Origin: Arctopsyche grandis
Taxonomy: Eukaryota; Arthropoda; Insecta; Trichoptera; Hydropsychidae
DNA: 64,000 nt
NCBI RefSeq assembly: GCF_051622035.1
Contig: NC_135362.1
Coordinates: forward strand, 21,971,001-22,035,000
Reading direction: 5' to 3'
The notes under the pieces are model-generated. The model was not told where the DNA came from, did not search any database, and saw only the letters and a list, made by a program, of their open reading frames with translations. The position numbers and the translations under genes are program-made. Positions 11,170-22,209 of this stretch are shown in pieces. Each line of letters opens with the position of its first letter. Position 1 is the stretch's first letter.

Positions 11170-11410
11170 GTTATATTTGAATGTGGTGGAAGTCCAATTT
11201 TCAGTTCCTATCACTATTTCTGTTTGACTTAATTCACAAATTGTTATCACTTTTTTCAATTTGATATGTCCAGAATCATAGAAAAGCAGAATAAACGTAT
11301 TACAGACCACCAGTAAATATTTTTAAACATAAAATTTAATGTTTTGCGAGATATTTCTCGAAATGAAGAAAAATGGACTTATGCCACTTTCAATTATTTT
11401 ATTTTTTTAT
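11170..11410 (+). repeat. Interspersed repeat Q, copy 1
   Basis: About 240 bp running from AGTCCAATTTTCAGTTCC to GAAGAAAAATGGACTT. The ends are inverted repeats of about 12 bp (AAGTCCAATTTT against AAGTCCATTTTT). Internal AATGTTTTGCGAGATATTTC is shared with copies at 39800-40035 (minus) and 58555-58770 (plus). Small non-autonomous DNA element. Confidence 0.7.
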
Positions 11411-11427
11411 TTTTCAATTAATCATGA

Positions 11428-11684
11428 ACACTCGACTAACAGATTGCTCTAAAGCGGCGAGTGTGCTAAACAGATAAAGACTCGAGAAATTATATACATA
11501 CATATATTAAATACATAATTATTACAAACATACACATTTAAATCGAAACAATACCTGACATCTATGATCAGATTGAACTCGACAAACCTAGGTCTAGCCA
11601 ACAACAAGACTCTAGTGGGAATCGAGCTCGTGACACCTTGCACAAAAGAATACAACACTCACCACTAGATCACGCTGCTAGTTA
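11428..11684 (-). mobile_element. SINE (tail B), internally deleted
   Basis: Minus-strand head CTAGCAGCGTGATCTAGTGG with box B-like sequence, most of the central domain lost, and tail B at 11428-11464. In tail B, ACACTCG and CGAGTGT still pair around a loop related to the other tail B copies. Confidence 0.78.
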
Positions 11685-11960
11685 TTTTTTTTTATTTAAA
11701 AATGCTCACCAACAATGTACATACATAGCACAATATAATTTATAACGGCTCATATGTAATTATGCCTTACGGAATTAACTCACATCTGTAATTCTTAGAC
11801 ACGTACATACATTGTGAATCTTTTTTCGTACAACAAAAAAACGAGATAATACATAAGTTCTCATCTGCTTTCATTAAATCTCCTGTATCAAAACATTTCA
11901 GATATGTGAGATCCAGTAGGCAAAAATACTGCGGATCAATAAATTTAATAAATGTAATAA

Positions 11961-12352
11961 CAAGCAGCGTGGACCAGTGGTTAGTATATTATGCTTCCGA
12001 TTAGAGTAGCCACGTTTTGATTCCCACTAGCTGCTGCTGGCCAGACCTTGGTTTATGACTCCAAGTCGATCGTTTCCTATCAGAGTTTGTCAATTTTTCT
12101 GAATTTCAGTGAAACGGTACCTGTAAAATTGACATCTCCTTTCCAATCCATTCTCTTGCTATTCATTCGGCGTCTCGAGGTTCGCCAATTTGCAAAATGT
12201 CTCCATAGATGTCACTGTGGATGATGTTTATATAATATGAATCCGCATTGTATAAATGCTTGTATTAATTGCATTGGACGTATTGTATATGTGTTAGTAA
12301 GCTCGTCGGTTTGGAGCGATCTGTAAAGCCGAATGTACAAATAAATCAATGT
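11961..12352 (+). mobile_element. SINE (tail B)
   Basis: Head AGCAGCGTGGACCAGTGGTT, box B-like TTTGATTCCCA, central domain CCAAGTCGATCGTTTCCTAT, body with TTTATATAATATGAATCCGC and tail B (GGAGCGATCTGTAAAG near 12313). The tail stem is eroded. Confidence 0.83.
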
Positions 12353-12639
12353 ATATATTTAGTCAAAATGTAGCGGAGTTTAATTAATCTTTACTAAGTG
12401 TGACCCACTTAATTCGAGTATGACAATAATTTTGGTAGGATCGCTCTTGATGAAGATATTGAGTTTAAAAATATTACGTTTAAAAAAAATGTGCAGTTTT
12501 ACTTACTTTTTTGCAAATTTACTTAATTTTTACCTTGTTCTTCGCAGAAACAAAGTAAAAATTGAATGCCAAATTTTTTCAACGTCAATTATGAGCCACT
12601 CTATAGTGGGGTAATTTATATTGTCCGCATCGCATATTT

Positions 12640-13338
12640 AAATTGGTTTTTAAAACGTTTAATTCTAAGGACAAGGGCGTCGAGCGTAGTGCACAGGGTG
12701 GTCGCAAAGTGGCGTTGGGACGTTGAAAATTTGATGGTTTGAGTCGTGGTCTCGTTTAGTGCGGCATTAGTGTGGCGAGCGTAACTTACGATCGTAACGG
12801 ACGCTGTTTATGAGCAAAACCTAATGGCGCCCCGGCGGCGCACTCTCGACGATTCGCCTTCGTTAGCAACTGGCACACTTCACATCCACTTATTCATGAC
12901 CAGTTTTCTAGTCAACTCTTACTTTACAATGTAGAATTCAAATGCTACAACTCCAATCGCAGCGAACTACCCAAACTTGAAATTTATAGATAGATAGTGG
13001 CAATTGCCATCTGCGCGGTTGCATAGACGAATCTCACTCGGCCATCTACACGCTCGGCGAACGAACGAAAAGACTTCAGCGAGAGGTCCACTTCAAAGCT
13101 TCAGAACATAGCCAAGTATTCACATAAAAACGTCAACGAATCTGATATTCGCCACACCGTCAACTTCAGAGCGAATTTAAAAAGCGTAGTGACTCATCAA
13201 CTCTCCATTACAGAGGTGCCAGTTGGCCTCAAACTTTGGATGAGGCCAACTGAGACGCTGACAGAATTTCACGCCAGAACTCTTTTTCTGCCAATTCTGA
13301 CCAGAACCAATATGCTTGTTGACTCATCCTTTTCAAAA
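12640..13338. other. GC-rich island with a 12-bp hairpin
   Basis: CpG-rich DNA including CGCCCCGGCGGCGCACTC and CTGTTTATGAGC. A perfect hairpin is formed by CAGTTGGCCTCA (13220-13231) and TGAGGCCAACTG (13241-13252). No coding frame is recognised. Candidate regulatory element. Confidence 0.4.
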
Positions 13339-13376
13339 CCAGCAGCATAGATCAATGGTCAGCATATGATGCTTTC

Positions 13377-13777
13377 CGGTCTCCGTGACGAGCCAAAATG
13401 TTAAATTACAGAAAACGCAAATATCGGAAGGCAAAGATCGAAAATCGAAAGATCTTAAGTCGAAAGATAAAAAAAGGGTGCATGGTAAACGGTACATACT
13501 TACTTAATTTGCGTGAGCAGGATACAACAGGAACAAGAGGAACAGGCTTTTCCTCCCGTATTAATGTTCGCGCGCAGAATACGGTTGGAAAAGCCTGTTC
13601 CTCTTGTTCCTGTTGTACCCTGCTCGCGCAAATTAAGTGAGTATGTACGTGAGTATGTACCGTTTACCATGCACCCTTTTTTTTATCTTTCGACTTAAGA
13701 TCTTTTGATTTTCGATCTTTGCCTTCCAATATTTGTGTTTTCTGTAATTTAACATTCTGGCTCGTTACGTAGACCCG
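13377..13777. mobile_element. 401-bp foldback MITE with 8-bp target duplication
   Basis: Almost entirely palindromic: the left arm (CGGTCTCCGTGACGAG...) and right arm (...CTCGTTACGTAGACCCG) are inverted copies of roughly 190 bp sharing GGAAGGCAAAGATCG and AAGATCTTAAGTCGAAAG. The direct repeat ATGCTTTC at 13369-13376 and 13778-13785 is the target duplication. The 8-bp size fits hAT or P-type transposases, but the terminal bases are not diagnostic. Relatives lie at 28311-28533 and 62738-63030. Confidence 0.88.
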
Positions 13778-13872
13778 ATGCTTTCATATGCTGACCATTG
13801 ATGGTGTGGTAACGGATTATATTCCTGATGTGTACTGCTGGCTATATTGTCCAGTCAAAATCGGTCGGTACA

Positions 13873-14065
13873 TAAGGGCCCCGACATTACCGCGCGGCGA
13901 TAAGACCGCAAGAGGTACGTGGCGACAAAACCGCCCCAACAAAAAACGCTCGGAGACAAAACCGCGCCAGAATATATGTTTTGTCGCCGCGCGGTTATGT
14001 CTCTCGTGGCTTTGTCACCGGGTGGTAGTGTTGGGTCGCTTTTGTCTGTCGCGCAAAAGTCAGGA
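13873..14065. repeat. GC-rich bipolar motif element
   Basis: Motifs of the type GCGACAAAACCGC point one way in the left half (13880-13975) and the opposite way in the right half (13978-14065), giving several alternative stems around ATATATG. A short relative occurs at about 41905-41940. Probably a transposon end pair or a foldback; family unknown. Confidence 0.5.
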
Positions 14066-14479
14066 TACTGCTGACAAGAACGTGGATATGTGACTCCAAG
14101 GTCTTTCTTTTTCTACCAAAGTTTGCTAATTTATCTTATGTCATAGAAACGGCTCCAACAAATTGGCATCCCTGTTCCATCTGTCTCGCAAAAATTCGGA
14201 CTATTCAGCATCTCGATTTTCCCTGATTTGTATAAATGCTTTAAGTGTGTCCATATATGTGTTTGTGGATATTAACTGAAAAAAAAACTCAATATTGCCC
14301 GGACGCGAGTTTGCTTAAGCCAACTTAGAACGAGTTTGATTCGAATATAAAGCATTTTTTTTTTTCACCGAGCGTGTAGACTTCCATACACACGCTCGCA
14401 CAGATAGCCACACTTTTTTATTCGGTTAATTAACCTTGCTATATTCAACTTGACAATATCAAGTAAGCAATATGATACA

Positions 14480-14960
14480 CACGTGCGTATAATATTATGC
14501 ACCGCATGTGCGATAAGTGACTGTGTCAAAATCTTTATGCAATTGAAACTGCATACAATTCTCGTCGACTAACGAGATATGCGTTGCTCGTTTGTCCAAG
14601 CTTGGTTTATAGGCAAACCGCTTACGCTTTATGAATGCACAATGGCGGTGGCGCAAAGCAGACGCGATGGTGGGAGGGAAGGCGGCAGTGGGGGGTGGGT
14701 GGTTGAAAAGTGGGTGGTGAATAGGCCTCTTCAACGGGTCTAGGGGGGTCTCTCTCTCCCCCAGGGGCGGCAGGCTGACGGACGCCTACAACTGCAGGTT
14801 CCTAGAACCACATTACCCCGACTTGCACGTGAATGCATAATGCACGGTGAACGAACCGGCGCGGACTACAGGGGTTAGAGCCGCTCTTCGTCAGAATATC
14901 TAATGGCGGTTAAGCAAATTTTGATCAGTGCAATCAATTCAAGACGGTGCTTTATATACC
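14480..14960. other. GC-rich non-coding island
   Basis: CpG-rich with a purine-rich block (GGGAAGGCGGCAGTGGGGGG near 14680) and TCTCTCTCCC. No homology is recognised in the minus-strand 79-codon frame. Candidate regulatory DNA. Confidence 0.35.
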
Positions 14961-15110
14961 AGATGCTATTTATCTATCTGGAACAAATTGTGTCAATTAA
15001 CACACAATACATAGCTTACTCGGAAGATTTTTGAAATGAAATTTTATGTGAGACAGTAGTGCAATTTATTCGAGTTTAAAATATTACTCATTCACATATG
15101 TATATGTAAA

Positions 15111-15425
15111 CAGCAGCATAGTGGTGAGCGTGTAATGCTTTCTACTGAGTGGTCGTGGGTTCAATCCCTGGCCCAGTGCTGCTAGCCTGGCCTTGTATAT
15201 GTGACTCTAGGTCGATCGTTTCCAATCACAATTTGACAATTTATCTGATTTACAACAAATTTGGCAACCTTGTCCTGTTTCTTCCAAAATATAATTTTTT
15301 CAGCATCTCGATAAATATAAATACACAATCCAAAATTATTGTTAAATTTGTAAATAAATGTCTCTATGACGCTCTATAAAATTGATCTATAATTTGTTTA
15401 TAATTGGCCAATACGTACGTATAAA
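15111..15425 (+). mobile_element. SINE, tail truncated
   Basis: Head CAGCAGCATAGTGGTGAGCG, box B GGGTTCAATCCC, central domain TAGGTCGATCGTTTCCAATC. It breaks off inside tail A (AATTGGCCAATAC near 15412). Confidence 0.83.
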
Positions 15426-15448
15426 AATATTAAATTATTAATATTTAA

Positions 15449-15750
15449 CCAGCAGCATGGACTAGTGGTCAACATATAACGCTATTGAATAAAATGGTCA
15501 CGGGTTCGATTCCCACTAGTTGCTGCTGGCCAGAACTCGATTTGTGACTCCAGATCGAGTCACAGTTTGCCAGTGTTATCTGATTTTCATTGAAAAGTTT
15601 CCAACAAATCGGCAACCGTTACTATTTCTCACAATTTTTGAGTTTTCAGCATCTCGAATTTCGCTGATTCGTATAAAAATGCTGCAAATTTGTCCATAAA
15701 TATGTCTAAAGCTACATAGATCTCAATTTTCAATTGCCAATTATATTTAA
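15449..15750 (+). mobile_element. SINE, tail lost
   Basis: Head CCAGCAGCATGGACTAGTGG, perfect pol III box B GGTTCGATTCC, and the inverse of the head (ACTAGTTGCTGCTGG), so the tRNA-like end can still fold. The central domain has a small internal deletion. Confidence 0.85.
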
Positions 15751-17070
15751 CATACCAACCTATTCTGATTTTTTCATTTCCATTTTTGGTATCCCTGTCC
15801 TTTTCCTTTACCAAGCCTCTCTGTTCAAATGTGTACCCAAAGTGCTTTAAGATATTGCAAATATCTTCAGTAACATAAAAAAAATTGCTTCCTTTCTAAT
15901 ATAATAATATAATATTTATTAAAAACGTAACATAAATAATCTTAATGCAGTAACCTAAAAAATTCAAAAATTATTGAGTTGTATACACCCAGCTTTCCCG
16001 GTACTCTCCATTTACAGTAATTTCCCAAAAATTTACAGTATTAATTACCCCATATGTCATCGTGAGGTTTTCCAGCTCCGATAACACCATAAATACATAT
16101 ATACATTGAAATCTCACTGGCGCACATGTTCACTGTCTGCTAATAGAACAATAGTTCCTCTGACAGAAACCTTTCAAATTTTCTTCGTGAACTTAGATAA
16201 TAATTGTGATGTTGTGTGAATAATAAAGTTTATTACGATTCCATTTTTCGCGCCATCTCCGCTGAAATTGGTGGAATGGGAGGAAGAAATGGCAAAAAAA
16301 GAATGGAGGGAGGGGTGCAATTTAAATGCGCTGAAAATAACAAAGTTGGAAATGCATTTCGGAACAATAGCCTCTTTGGAAAATGCGACGTGTGTTTTTG
16401 CCGGTAAACGTGACCGTGCCCATCTCTTCCCGCATATCCAAAGTGCGGGCACAAAACTATTGGAACATTGTGAAGTGTTTCGTATATATGAAATAAAGTT
16501 CTTGCCGTCTCTCAATTCATAACTATGCACATTGTTGCATTATCTTTACAAAAAAATATCAAATACATCCACCACTTCAAGGATATTAATGGAAATAAAT
16601 TGACCAATAAACAAAATTGTTGAATGTTGTTTCTAGTATCGTAAGCATACTCGTATAGTATTGTCTAAAAAAAATAATAAAAACTCCATTTCAATTTATT
16701 TCAGAGCGAATCTGCTGTAGATCGATTCACTGGAATATAATCCGAAAAAAAAGAGGACTACGTAACTGTTTTTCTTTTTTTTAAATGAAAAATATATCGT
16801 GTTCTTTTTTCTTTTTTCGGAATCTTTTATTTAAAGTTTTAAGTGTTATTCACTAGTTTAGGCATTTTATGTATGTACTTTCATACATACATACATAGTT
16901 ACGTGAAAATATGTTATTTTCAAACATATGAATCAGAATCAAAGTCCATATCAATCAGAATTAAACAAAATCAGAGAAACCAAATAAACTCAAAAGGACT
17001 CGAAGTTGAACTTTGTTCTATAAGGTTAGCTTGTGACGTGCGTTTGTAGTAAATGAACATCATTCATATA
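15751..17070. other. Unannotated DNA with a slightly GC-richer patch
   Basis: 16230-16510 is less A+T-rich and carries overlapping frames on both strands that I cannot assign. The rest is A+T-rich with no recognised feature. Confidence 0.4.
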
Positions 17071-17580
17071 AGCCAGCAGTTTGGCTTAATGGTAGCGTAT
17101 GTATTTAGCACCACTGAGGTCGAAGGTTCGAGTCCTCGTCAAACTGCTGGTTAGGTTTGGGGGTTTTGTGACTCCAAATCGATCGTTTCTCTATCAGAGT
17201 TTGCCAATTTTATCTGATCATTGTTGAAACGGTTCCTGAAAATTGGTATTAGTTCATTTCCTGTTGTCACAAAATCTGTGTGTATAATTTATAAAAGTTA
17301 TGCACAGTAATCTGAAAATCTATAGACATCTCTATAATTTCGTGTTTATTATATGTATAAAAATTGTAATAATAATTGTAGACAAAAATCTAAAAATAAA
17401 TAATCCATAGATGTATCTATTATTATTTCTGTACTGATTAATTGTTATATGCTATGTATTCTGATTGTATATGTATTATTGTATTTCTGACCGTTATCGT
17501 ACACTCGTCGCATTGGAGCGATCTGTAATGACGAGTGTATATTGATTGTAACAATAAAATAAAATAAAATAAAATAAAAT
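17071..17580 (+). mobile_element. SINE with best-preserved tRNA head and tail B
   Basis: The head retains box A-like TGGCTTAATGGTAGCGTA and box B GGTTCGAGTCC. CAGCAGTTTG pairs with CAAACTGCTG as an acceptor-type stem. Central domain CCAAATCGATCGTTTC and TTTGCCAATTTTATCTGA. Tail B at 17499-17540 is a perfect 10-bp hairpin, followed by (AAAAT)n at 17554-17580. Probably the youngest SINE in the window. Confidence 0.9.
17499..17540 (+). other. 3' stem-loop of SINE tail B
   Basis: TACACTCGTC (17500-17509) pairs perfectly with GACGAGTGTA (17530-17539), and G17499 with T17540 adds a G.U pair. The loop GCATTGGAGCGATCTGTAAT shares its start with tail A and both its start and its end with the LINE hairpin at 24091. 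Confidence 0.87.
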
Positions 17581-17589
17581 ATGATATAT

Positions 17590-18150
17590 TATCTAAACCC
17601 ATACTACTGTTCCCGATATTTCAAAACTTCTATCCTTTGACAATCTTTCTGTCAGGCGACAACTCACTGATGAATATGATACATTACTTTTTAAGCTCCT
17701 AAATGGTTTCATTGATTGTCCCGATTTACTGAGTATGGTTGATTTCAGGATCCCAGTTAGATATAATAGACACGCTACACTCTTTTCATTTAACCCTTTC
17801 AAAACTAATTCCCTAAAATATTCCTATCTACACAGCATGTTTATCTTGTGTTTAACGGGGAACTGAATGAGGTTGATCTATTCGCATCGGGAGAGTTTTG
17901 ATTGATTGATCCATTTATAATTTTCATGAAATATTCACTTGGTCTAGTTATGCACCGTTCTATTTAGTCATGTTTTAGTTTTTATTCATTTCTTTTTCAT
18001 CTATTTACCTCTATGTAGCATTTTATGTAATTTGTAAATATCTCTAGTTGGGTTCAGATGCTATTTTGTTACATTTATTCTTTTTTTTCATACATTTCCA
18101 CATCTGTTGTCTGTTGATTTTTCAATAAATAAATAAATACATATATGAAG
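17590..18150 (+). mobile_element. 3' end of a jockey-like LINE
   Basis: The C-terminal coding remnant reads LTDEYDTLLFKLLNGFIDCP and YNRHATLFSFNPFKTNSLKY, then a 3' UTR ending CAATAAATAAATAAATA. The same 3' UTR and C-terminus occur inverted at 44293-44880, which shows this copy has lost part of the final coding segment. Confidence 0.8.
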
Positions 18151-18370
18151 AAAAATCAAAGTCGCCATCTTTCCAAAATATTAAAATGAGTGCATTTCAA
18201 TTCTAAAAATATTCAGTTTGAGCAGATATTTAATTTTTTATTTGTTTATTTTTTGTAAAAAGGGGAGCAACGTTAAATTAAATTTGGAATTTCAAATCAA
18301 ACAGTAATCTTTCGTGTAATCGTAGGTGAATTGAAAATGAATTTTCCTTATTTTGTTTTCGATGTGTATT
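18151..18370. other. Unannotated A+T-rich DNA
   Basis: No feature recognised. Confidence 0.5.
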
Positions 18371-18374
18371 TCAG

Positions 18375-18560
18375 TCGTACTGTGCGGTGTCTCGGGTATT
18401 CGCGATCGCGGAGTGTGAGTACGGGAGAGGCCCTCTGTGACCACTCACCATGAAATTAAAAACCAAAAAAGCGCAGATTGAATAAGAGAAAGGACAACGC
18501 GCCAAGGAGCCGAGCGACCTCCCGTGCCAGGAAATGGAAATGTTCGTCAGGGACGGCGTG
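18375..18560. other. Small GC-rich island
   Basis: Contains ATTCGCGATCGCGGAGTG and other CpG-rich words; no coding frame of note. Confidence 0.35.
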
Positions 18561-18835
18561 TGTTGACTTTTCGTATAATACTTCAATATCAAATAAGCAT
18601 ATATATGTAGATTCACATAAAATTAAATAAAAGTTGGTCCCCTTTTGGATTAAACTTAATTCTACTGTTAAACTGTATTATCTCATCCTTAGTTCGAACG
18701 CATGGTTTTTGTTCTTCTTAATTTGAATGCGCCATAATTTAGATCAAATTGGCGGTTAACTTTAATTTCTACATATTACATAAGTATATATGTAATAATA
18801 TAAACATAGAGACACAAATTTAGGAACTCATCCGT
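18561..18835. other. Unannotated A+T-rich DNA
   Basis: No feature recognised. Confidence 0.5.
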
Positions 18836-19416
18836 TTAACCCTCTCTCGCCGAAGTGGGGTATGCAAGTGCCCCAATTTTTACGTTTTTCGTAATAACTA
18901 TGTGGTTTTCAAAGCTATACACCCTATATTTGTTGTATAGAAGTAAACTACAAGAAATTTATTTTAATAGATTTTGTATGATTTAGAAAAGGGGTACATC
19001 GAAAAAAAATACATTTTTACATTTCTACGTTCCAAAGTATGATTTCATCATACGTTCAAAAGTATGATAGGAAGAGTCATGTTTTTGACTGTTCGCTTGC
19101 ATATTCTTGTTGATCGATGAATCAATGCGAGAGAAAAAAACAGCTATATTTTCGTCGCTTTCAGCTCATAGCTATTGAGTCGTGCAGTCACCTGTTGGCC
19201 TTACCTATGCGCATTTGCGTGATGATGCTTGTCGTAATTTTTTAATACAAAAATAGTCAGAAACATGCTATAGGACTTAAAAATTTTTATATTGATGTAT
19301 GACTTAAACTTTTTTGTATTGATGATTAATAAGATATATATTGAACTCATTTGTATTGAGAAAAGCTGTATTTTAATTAAAAAATACTGGGGTCTTACTC
19401 GACCTTCAAAGGTTAA
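18836..19416. mobile_element. piggyBac-like non-autonomous element, TTAA target site
   Basis: TTAA at 18836-18839 and at 19413-19416 bound the element. The ends are related inverted repeats: TTAACCCTCTCTCGCC...GGGG on the left, and on the right, read in reverse, TTAACCTTTGAAGGTCGAGT followed by AAGACCCCA. TTAA duplication is diagnostic of the piggyBac group. No transposase is encoded; the internal 66-76 codon frames look accidental. Confidence 0.7.
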
Positions 19417-20300
19417 TGAGTTTTTCATCATGTTTCTTATTTTTGTTCAAATGTTATTTGTAGCTGAAAATAGACCTTCATTCGTAAAATAAATTGACTA
19501 TCAATACCAAATATGTCCATTTACTTACAATTCAGTTTTTTTTCAGAAAAACTAATGCCAGATGCCATTTATGACACTTGCACGTGTGACTCGCATTGTA
19601 AATCACTCGATACCATTTTCATCTTTCTTTTTTAAATAAATATTTTCAGATGGCTGTTGATTCTGAAAGGCTTAGATTATTGTTTTCAGAAATATACATA
19701 TGTACATATGAATGTACGTATGTAGTTACGAAAAAACACATCACATCACATTTAATTCAACTGTAATTTAAATATACTTATATATAATATATACATTTTA
19801 ATTAACCAGCTGAATTTCTCAGATTTTCGTTTATGCTAAAAAGGGTTGTTTAATGGGTTTATCGGTTTTGGCCTAACCGATGTTGGAAACCCTGTATGAT
19901 CAGTTTCCTTCGCATGAACAGTATAATTGATTAATTCGATTGTATAATTGTTCGAGTTAATTGTTTATTTCAAAGGTTCTACCTTTGAATGTTAACTTCT
20001 GAAATATTGATTGCAAAAACTTTGACCTGCCAACGTTGATTTACAACAGTTTTCATCTTATTAACGTAGCTGAGGGAAAATATAAAACTCGAAATTGAAT
20101 AAATATCGTGATTTATCATTGAAATTTACAAAATTTAAACTACATAAGTGTGCATGAATATTTGCTTAAATTTTTATATGAAATTCTCATTGACGATTTC
20201 TGATAGAATTTAGAAAGCGAACTGGTCGACCATTTACAATGAAGCTTTCAGCTGAATCGCCATTTATTATAATCAAAACATATACATACATATGTACATA
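19417..20300. other. Unannotated A+T-rich DNA
   Basis: Contains a small hairpin (ATCGGTTTTGGCCTAACCGAT near 19860). No gene recognised. Confidence 0.45.
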
Positions 20301-20478
20301 TGAACCACGTTACCAGTTGGCTTATGACGACATGGCGTTGAAGAGACGTTAGTTGAGTTAGTTAGCTCCAACTATCACTTCAAACGGGAAAGGGAACGGG
20401 AACCCAACTGGAACGGGAACAGGAACGGGAATTGCATGCCTTATTCTGGAATTGCAACGCATGCCGGTTTAGCTAGTA
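20301..20478 (+). mobile_element. Helitron (family 2), 5'-truncated
   Basis: Runs from about CCACGTTACCAGTTGG through iterated GGGAACGGG motifs to GCAACGCATGCCGG and CTAGT at 20474-20478. The same 3' half occurs inverted at 46775, where the 5' end is also preserved. Helitrons transpose by rolling-circle replication and end in CTRR. Confidence 0.75.
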
Positions 20479-20870
20479 TATATGTATACATATATAATAA
20501 AAATCAATGTTTCTCTGTCACGTATCCGTTCTTATAACATTAAACCGATTGCGATGGAGTTATTGTGTGTATAAACTTACAGAAGTTATTGTATGTATGT
20601 CCGCAATGGTTTCTGTAAAAAAAATCGCCCAAAAGCGGGAACGAGAACGGGAAAAACGGGAATGAGTGGCATTGCAACGCAATAATTTCAAATGTTTTCG
20701 CGTCGCTACCTGGATTGTTAGGGTAAAATAAACAAAAAATTGAATAAACTCGAATGTGTTCACCGCCTGCGTTTTTCCGACAAATGGGAACAGGAACAGG
20801 AACGGGAAAAGAATCATAGGAACAGGAACGGGAATTGCATTTGTTATTGTGGCATTGCAACGTAAATATT
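20479..20870 (+). mobile_element. Second Helitron abutting the first
   Basis: Starts at the CTAGT of the preceding copy with a 5'-type sequence (TTTCTCTGTCACGTATCCG, then AAACCGATTGCGATGGAG, a Helitron 5' motif also seen at 46775-47118 in reverse). It continues through GGGAACGAGAACGGG and AACAGGAACGGG motifs to GTGGCATTGCAACG. The 3' CTAG is eroded. Overlapping frames here are repeat-derived. Confidence 0.6.
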
Positions 20871-21347
20871 ATAAACATAAATATCAGTACGTATGGTCGA
20901 GTTTCTGGAAACATAAATATAATATTATATTGCGGTTTAATATTGCATTTATTCACTTATGAAGTTCATTTTATTATGAATTACTACATGAAAAATATAT
21001 ATGTATTGTATGTACATCATCTAGAAACAAGTCCGTAGTTCCGAAGTATTCTCAGAAGTATTTTAAATAAATAAATAACATCTGTAAGACCGAGGTTCGT
21101 TTATATAAATAACCCAAAGGCATAAACATATATATTAATTCTTTTATTTTCAAATTTTATTTCAATTCATGTATGAATTACATGTGTGCTAGTTAGTATA
21201 CATACATAGGTTAGAAAACATTTTTTTTAATAGCGTACAAGCTGCATGATTTAAATGATTTAATTGTAGAACGCACAGTACTGCCGATTTAAATATTTTA
21301 ATCTCATTTTCAGGCGTTTTAAATAGTGTTTTGCATTATTTTTTCAG
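20871..21347. other. Unannotated A+T-rich DNA
   Basis: No feature recognised before the candidate exon. Confidence 0.5.
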
Positions 21348-21576
21348 ACTGCACTGGTGAAGTGCGAGACTCGTCCGAAATGAAGGAAATACCGGGAGCG
21401 TTGTCTGGCGCACACTTCGGCATGGAGTCCTTGTTGGTACCACACTGTACCATACAAACTCCTTCCAACCGATAATTGTACATTCGATAGCAGTTCAGAT
21501 CGTTTTTCAAGTTTTTCCTCCGAACAACCCTCAACACTCGAGGCAATAGCGCACACGGATGCCCTCCACATTCATA
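21348..21576 (+). other. Candidate exon (coding end, UTR or non-coding RNA)
   Basis: A 229-bp non-repetitive, GC-balanced block between a good acceptor (TTATTTTTTCAG ending 21347) and a good donor (GTGAGT from 21577). One + frame stays open for about 42 codons from the acceptor (CTGEVRDSSEMKEIPG...), then stops at TAA inside the block; the other two stop early. The minus strand is open in two frames. It could be a UTR exon, a long non-coding RNA exon, or chance splice sites around a regulatory element. No protein homology is recognised. Confidence 0.35.
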
Positions 21577-21599
21577 GTGAGTAACTTTTTCTAGTTTTT

Positions 21600-22105
21600 T
21601 TTCCTTCCTTCACTTTCGTCGTCTAGTGTCCTACGTTTACTCGTACACTTTACATATATATGTATGTACATTCATACATACGTGTGCGATTTGATAATAT
21701 TGTATGTATCTGCAGATATCGTGTTCGTTAACCGTGTCGATATCTACACGTTTACACCGAGTTTCCAACGGCGTACATGTATAAATTTATAAAATTAAAT
21801 TGAGAAAAGGGTGGAAAGATATATTGCGATCCGCTTTCGTCCGGTATTTCACTCGCTTTATCCTGAAAAGGATCGTGACAACCTCCGAAGGGTCGGCCGA
21901 TAATTCTCTAGGAGATATCAAGAACTAAGTACATTCTAAAAAAATATGAAGACTTACACATATATGTATATATAGATGTATGTACATACATATGTTGGGA
22001 TATAAGAAACGTTGCGTAAAAAAGTAAACAATATTTTATGTTATCGGCCTGTTAATTCCATTTTTCTTTTATTTCTAGTATCTACTTACTTCTATGAAGA
22101 CTCGC
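21600..22105. other. Unannotated DNA, mixed composition
   Basis: 21800-21920 is GC-richer (CGATCCGCTTTCGTCCGG). No gene or repeat recognised. Confidence 0.4.
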
Positions 22106-22107
22106 TA

Positions 22108-22209
<102 letters not shown>

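Larger units (their letters stand above)
13339..14285 (+). mobile_element. SINE split by nested insertions
   Basis: The SINE head (CCAGCAGCATAGATCAATGG) starts at 13339 and the central domain resumes at about 14073 (GTGACTCCAAGGTC, then AGAAACGGCTCCAACAAATT). Between them lie the 401-bp MITE (13377-13777), an inverted SINE-head segment and a GC-rich bipolar element (13873-14065). Part of the tRNA-like region between head and body is missing or replaced. Confidence 0.75.

Noticed and set aside
13398..13698. Two overlapping small genes
   Set aside because: They lie inside the palindromic MITE and read both arms of its hairpin.
16174..16530. A gene at 16216-16530
   Set aside because: Five overlapping frames on both strands, no domain, no splice signals that join them.
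17071..17150. A functional tRNA gene
   Set aside because: Boxes A and B and an acceptor-like stem exist, but the sequence continues into the SINE central domain and many related heads occur in the window.
20540..20962. Frames with repeated F-P-F-P or GNRNRNG patterns
   Set aside because: Derived from GGGAACGGG-type Helitron motifs.
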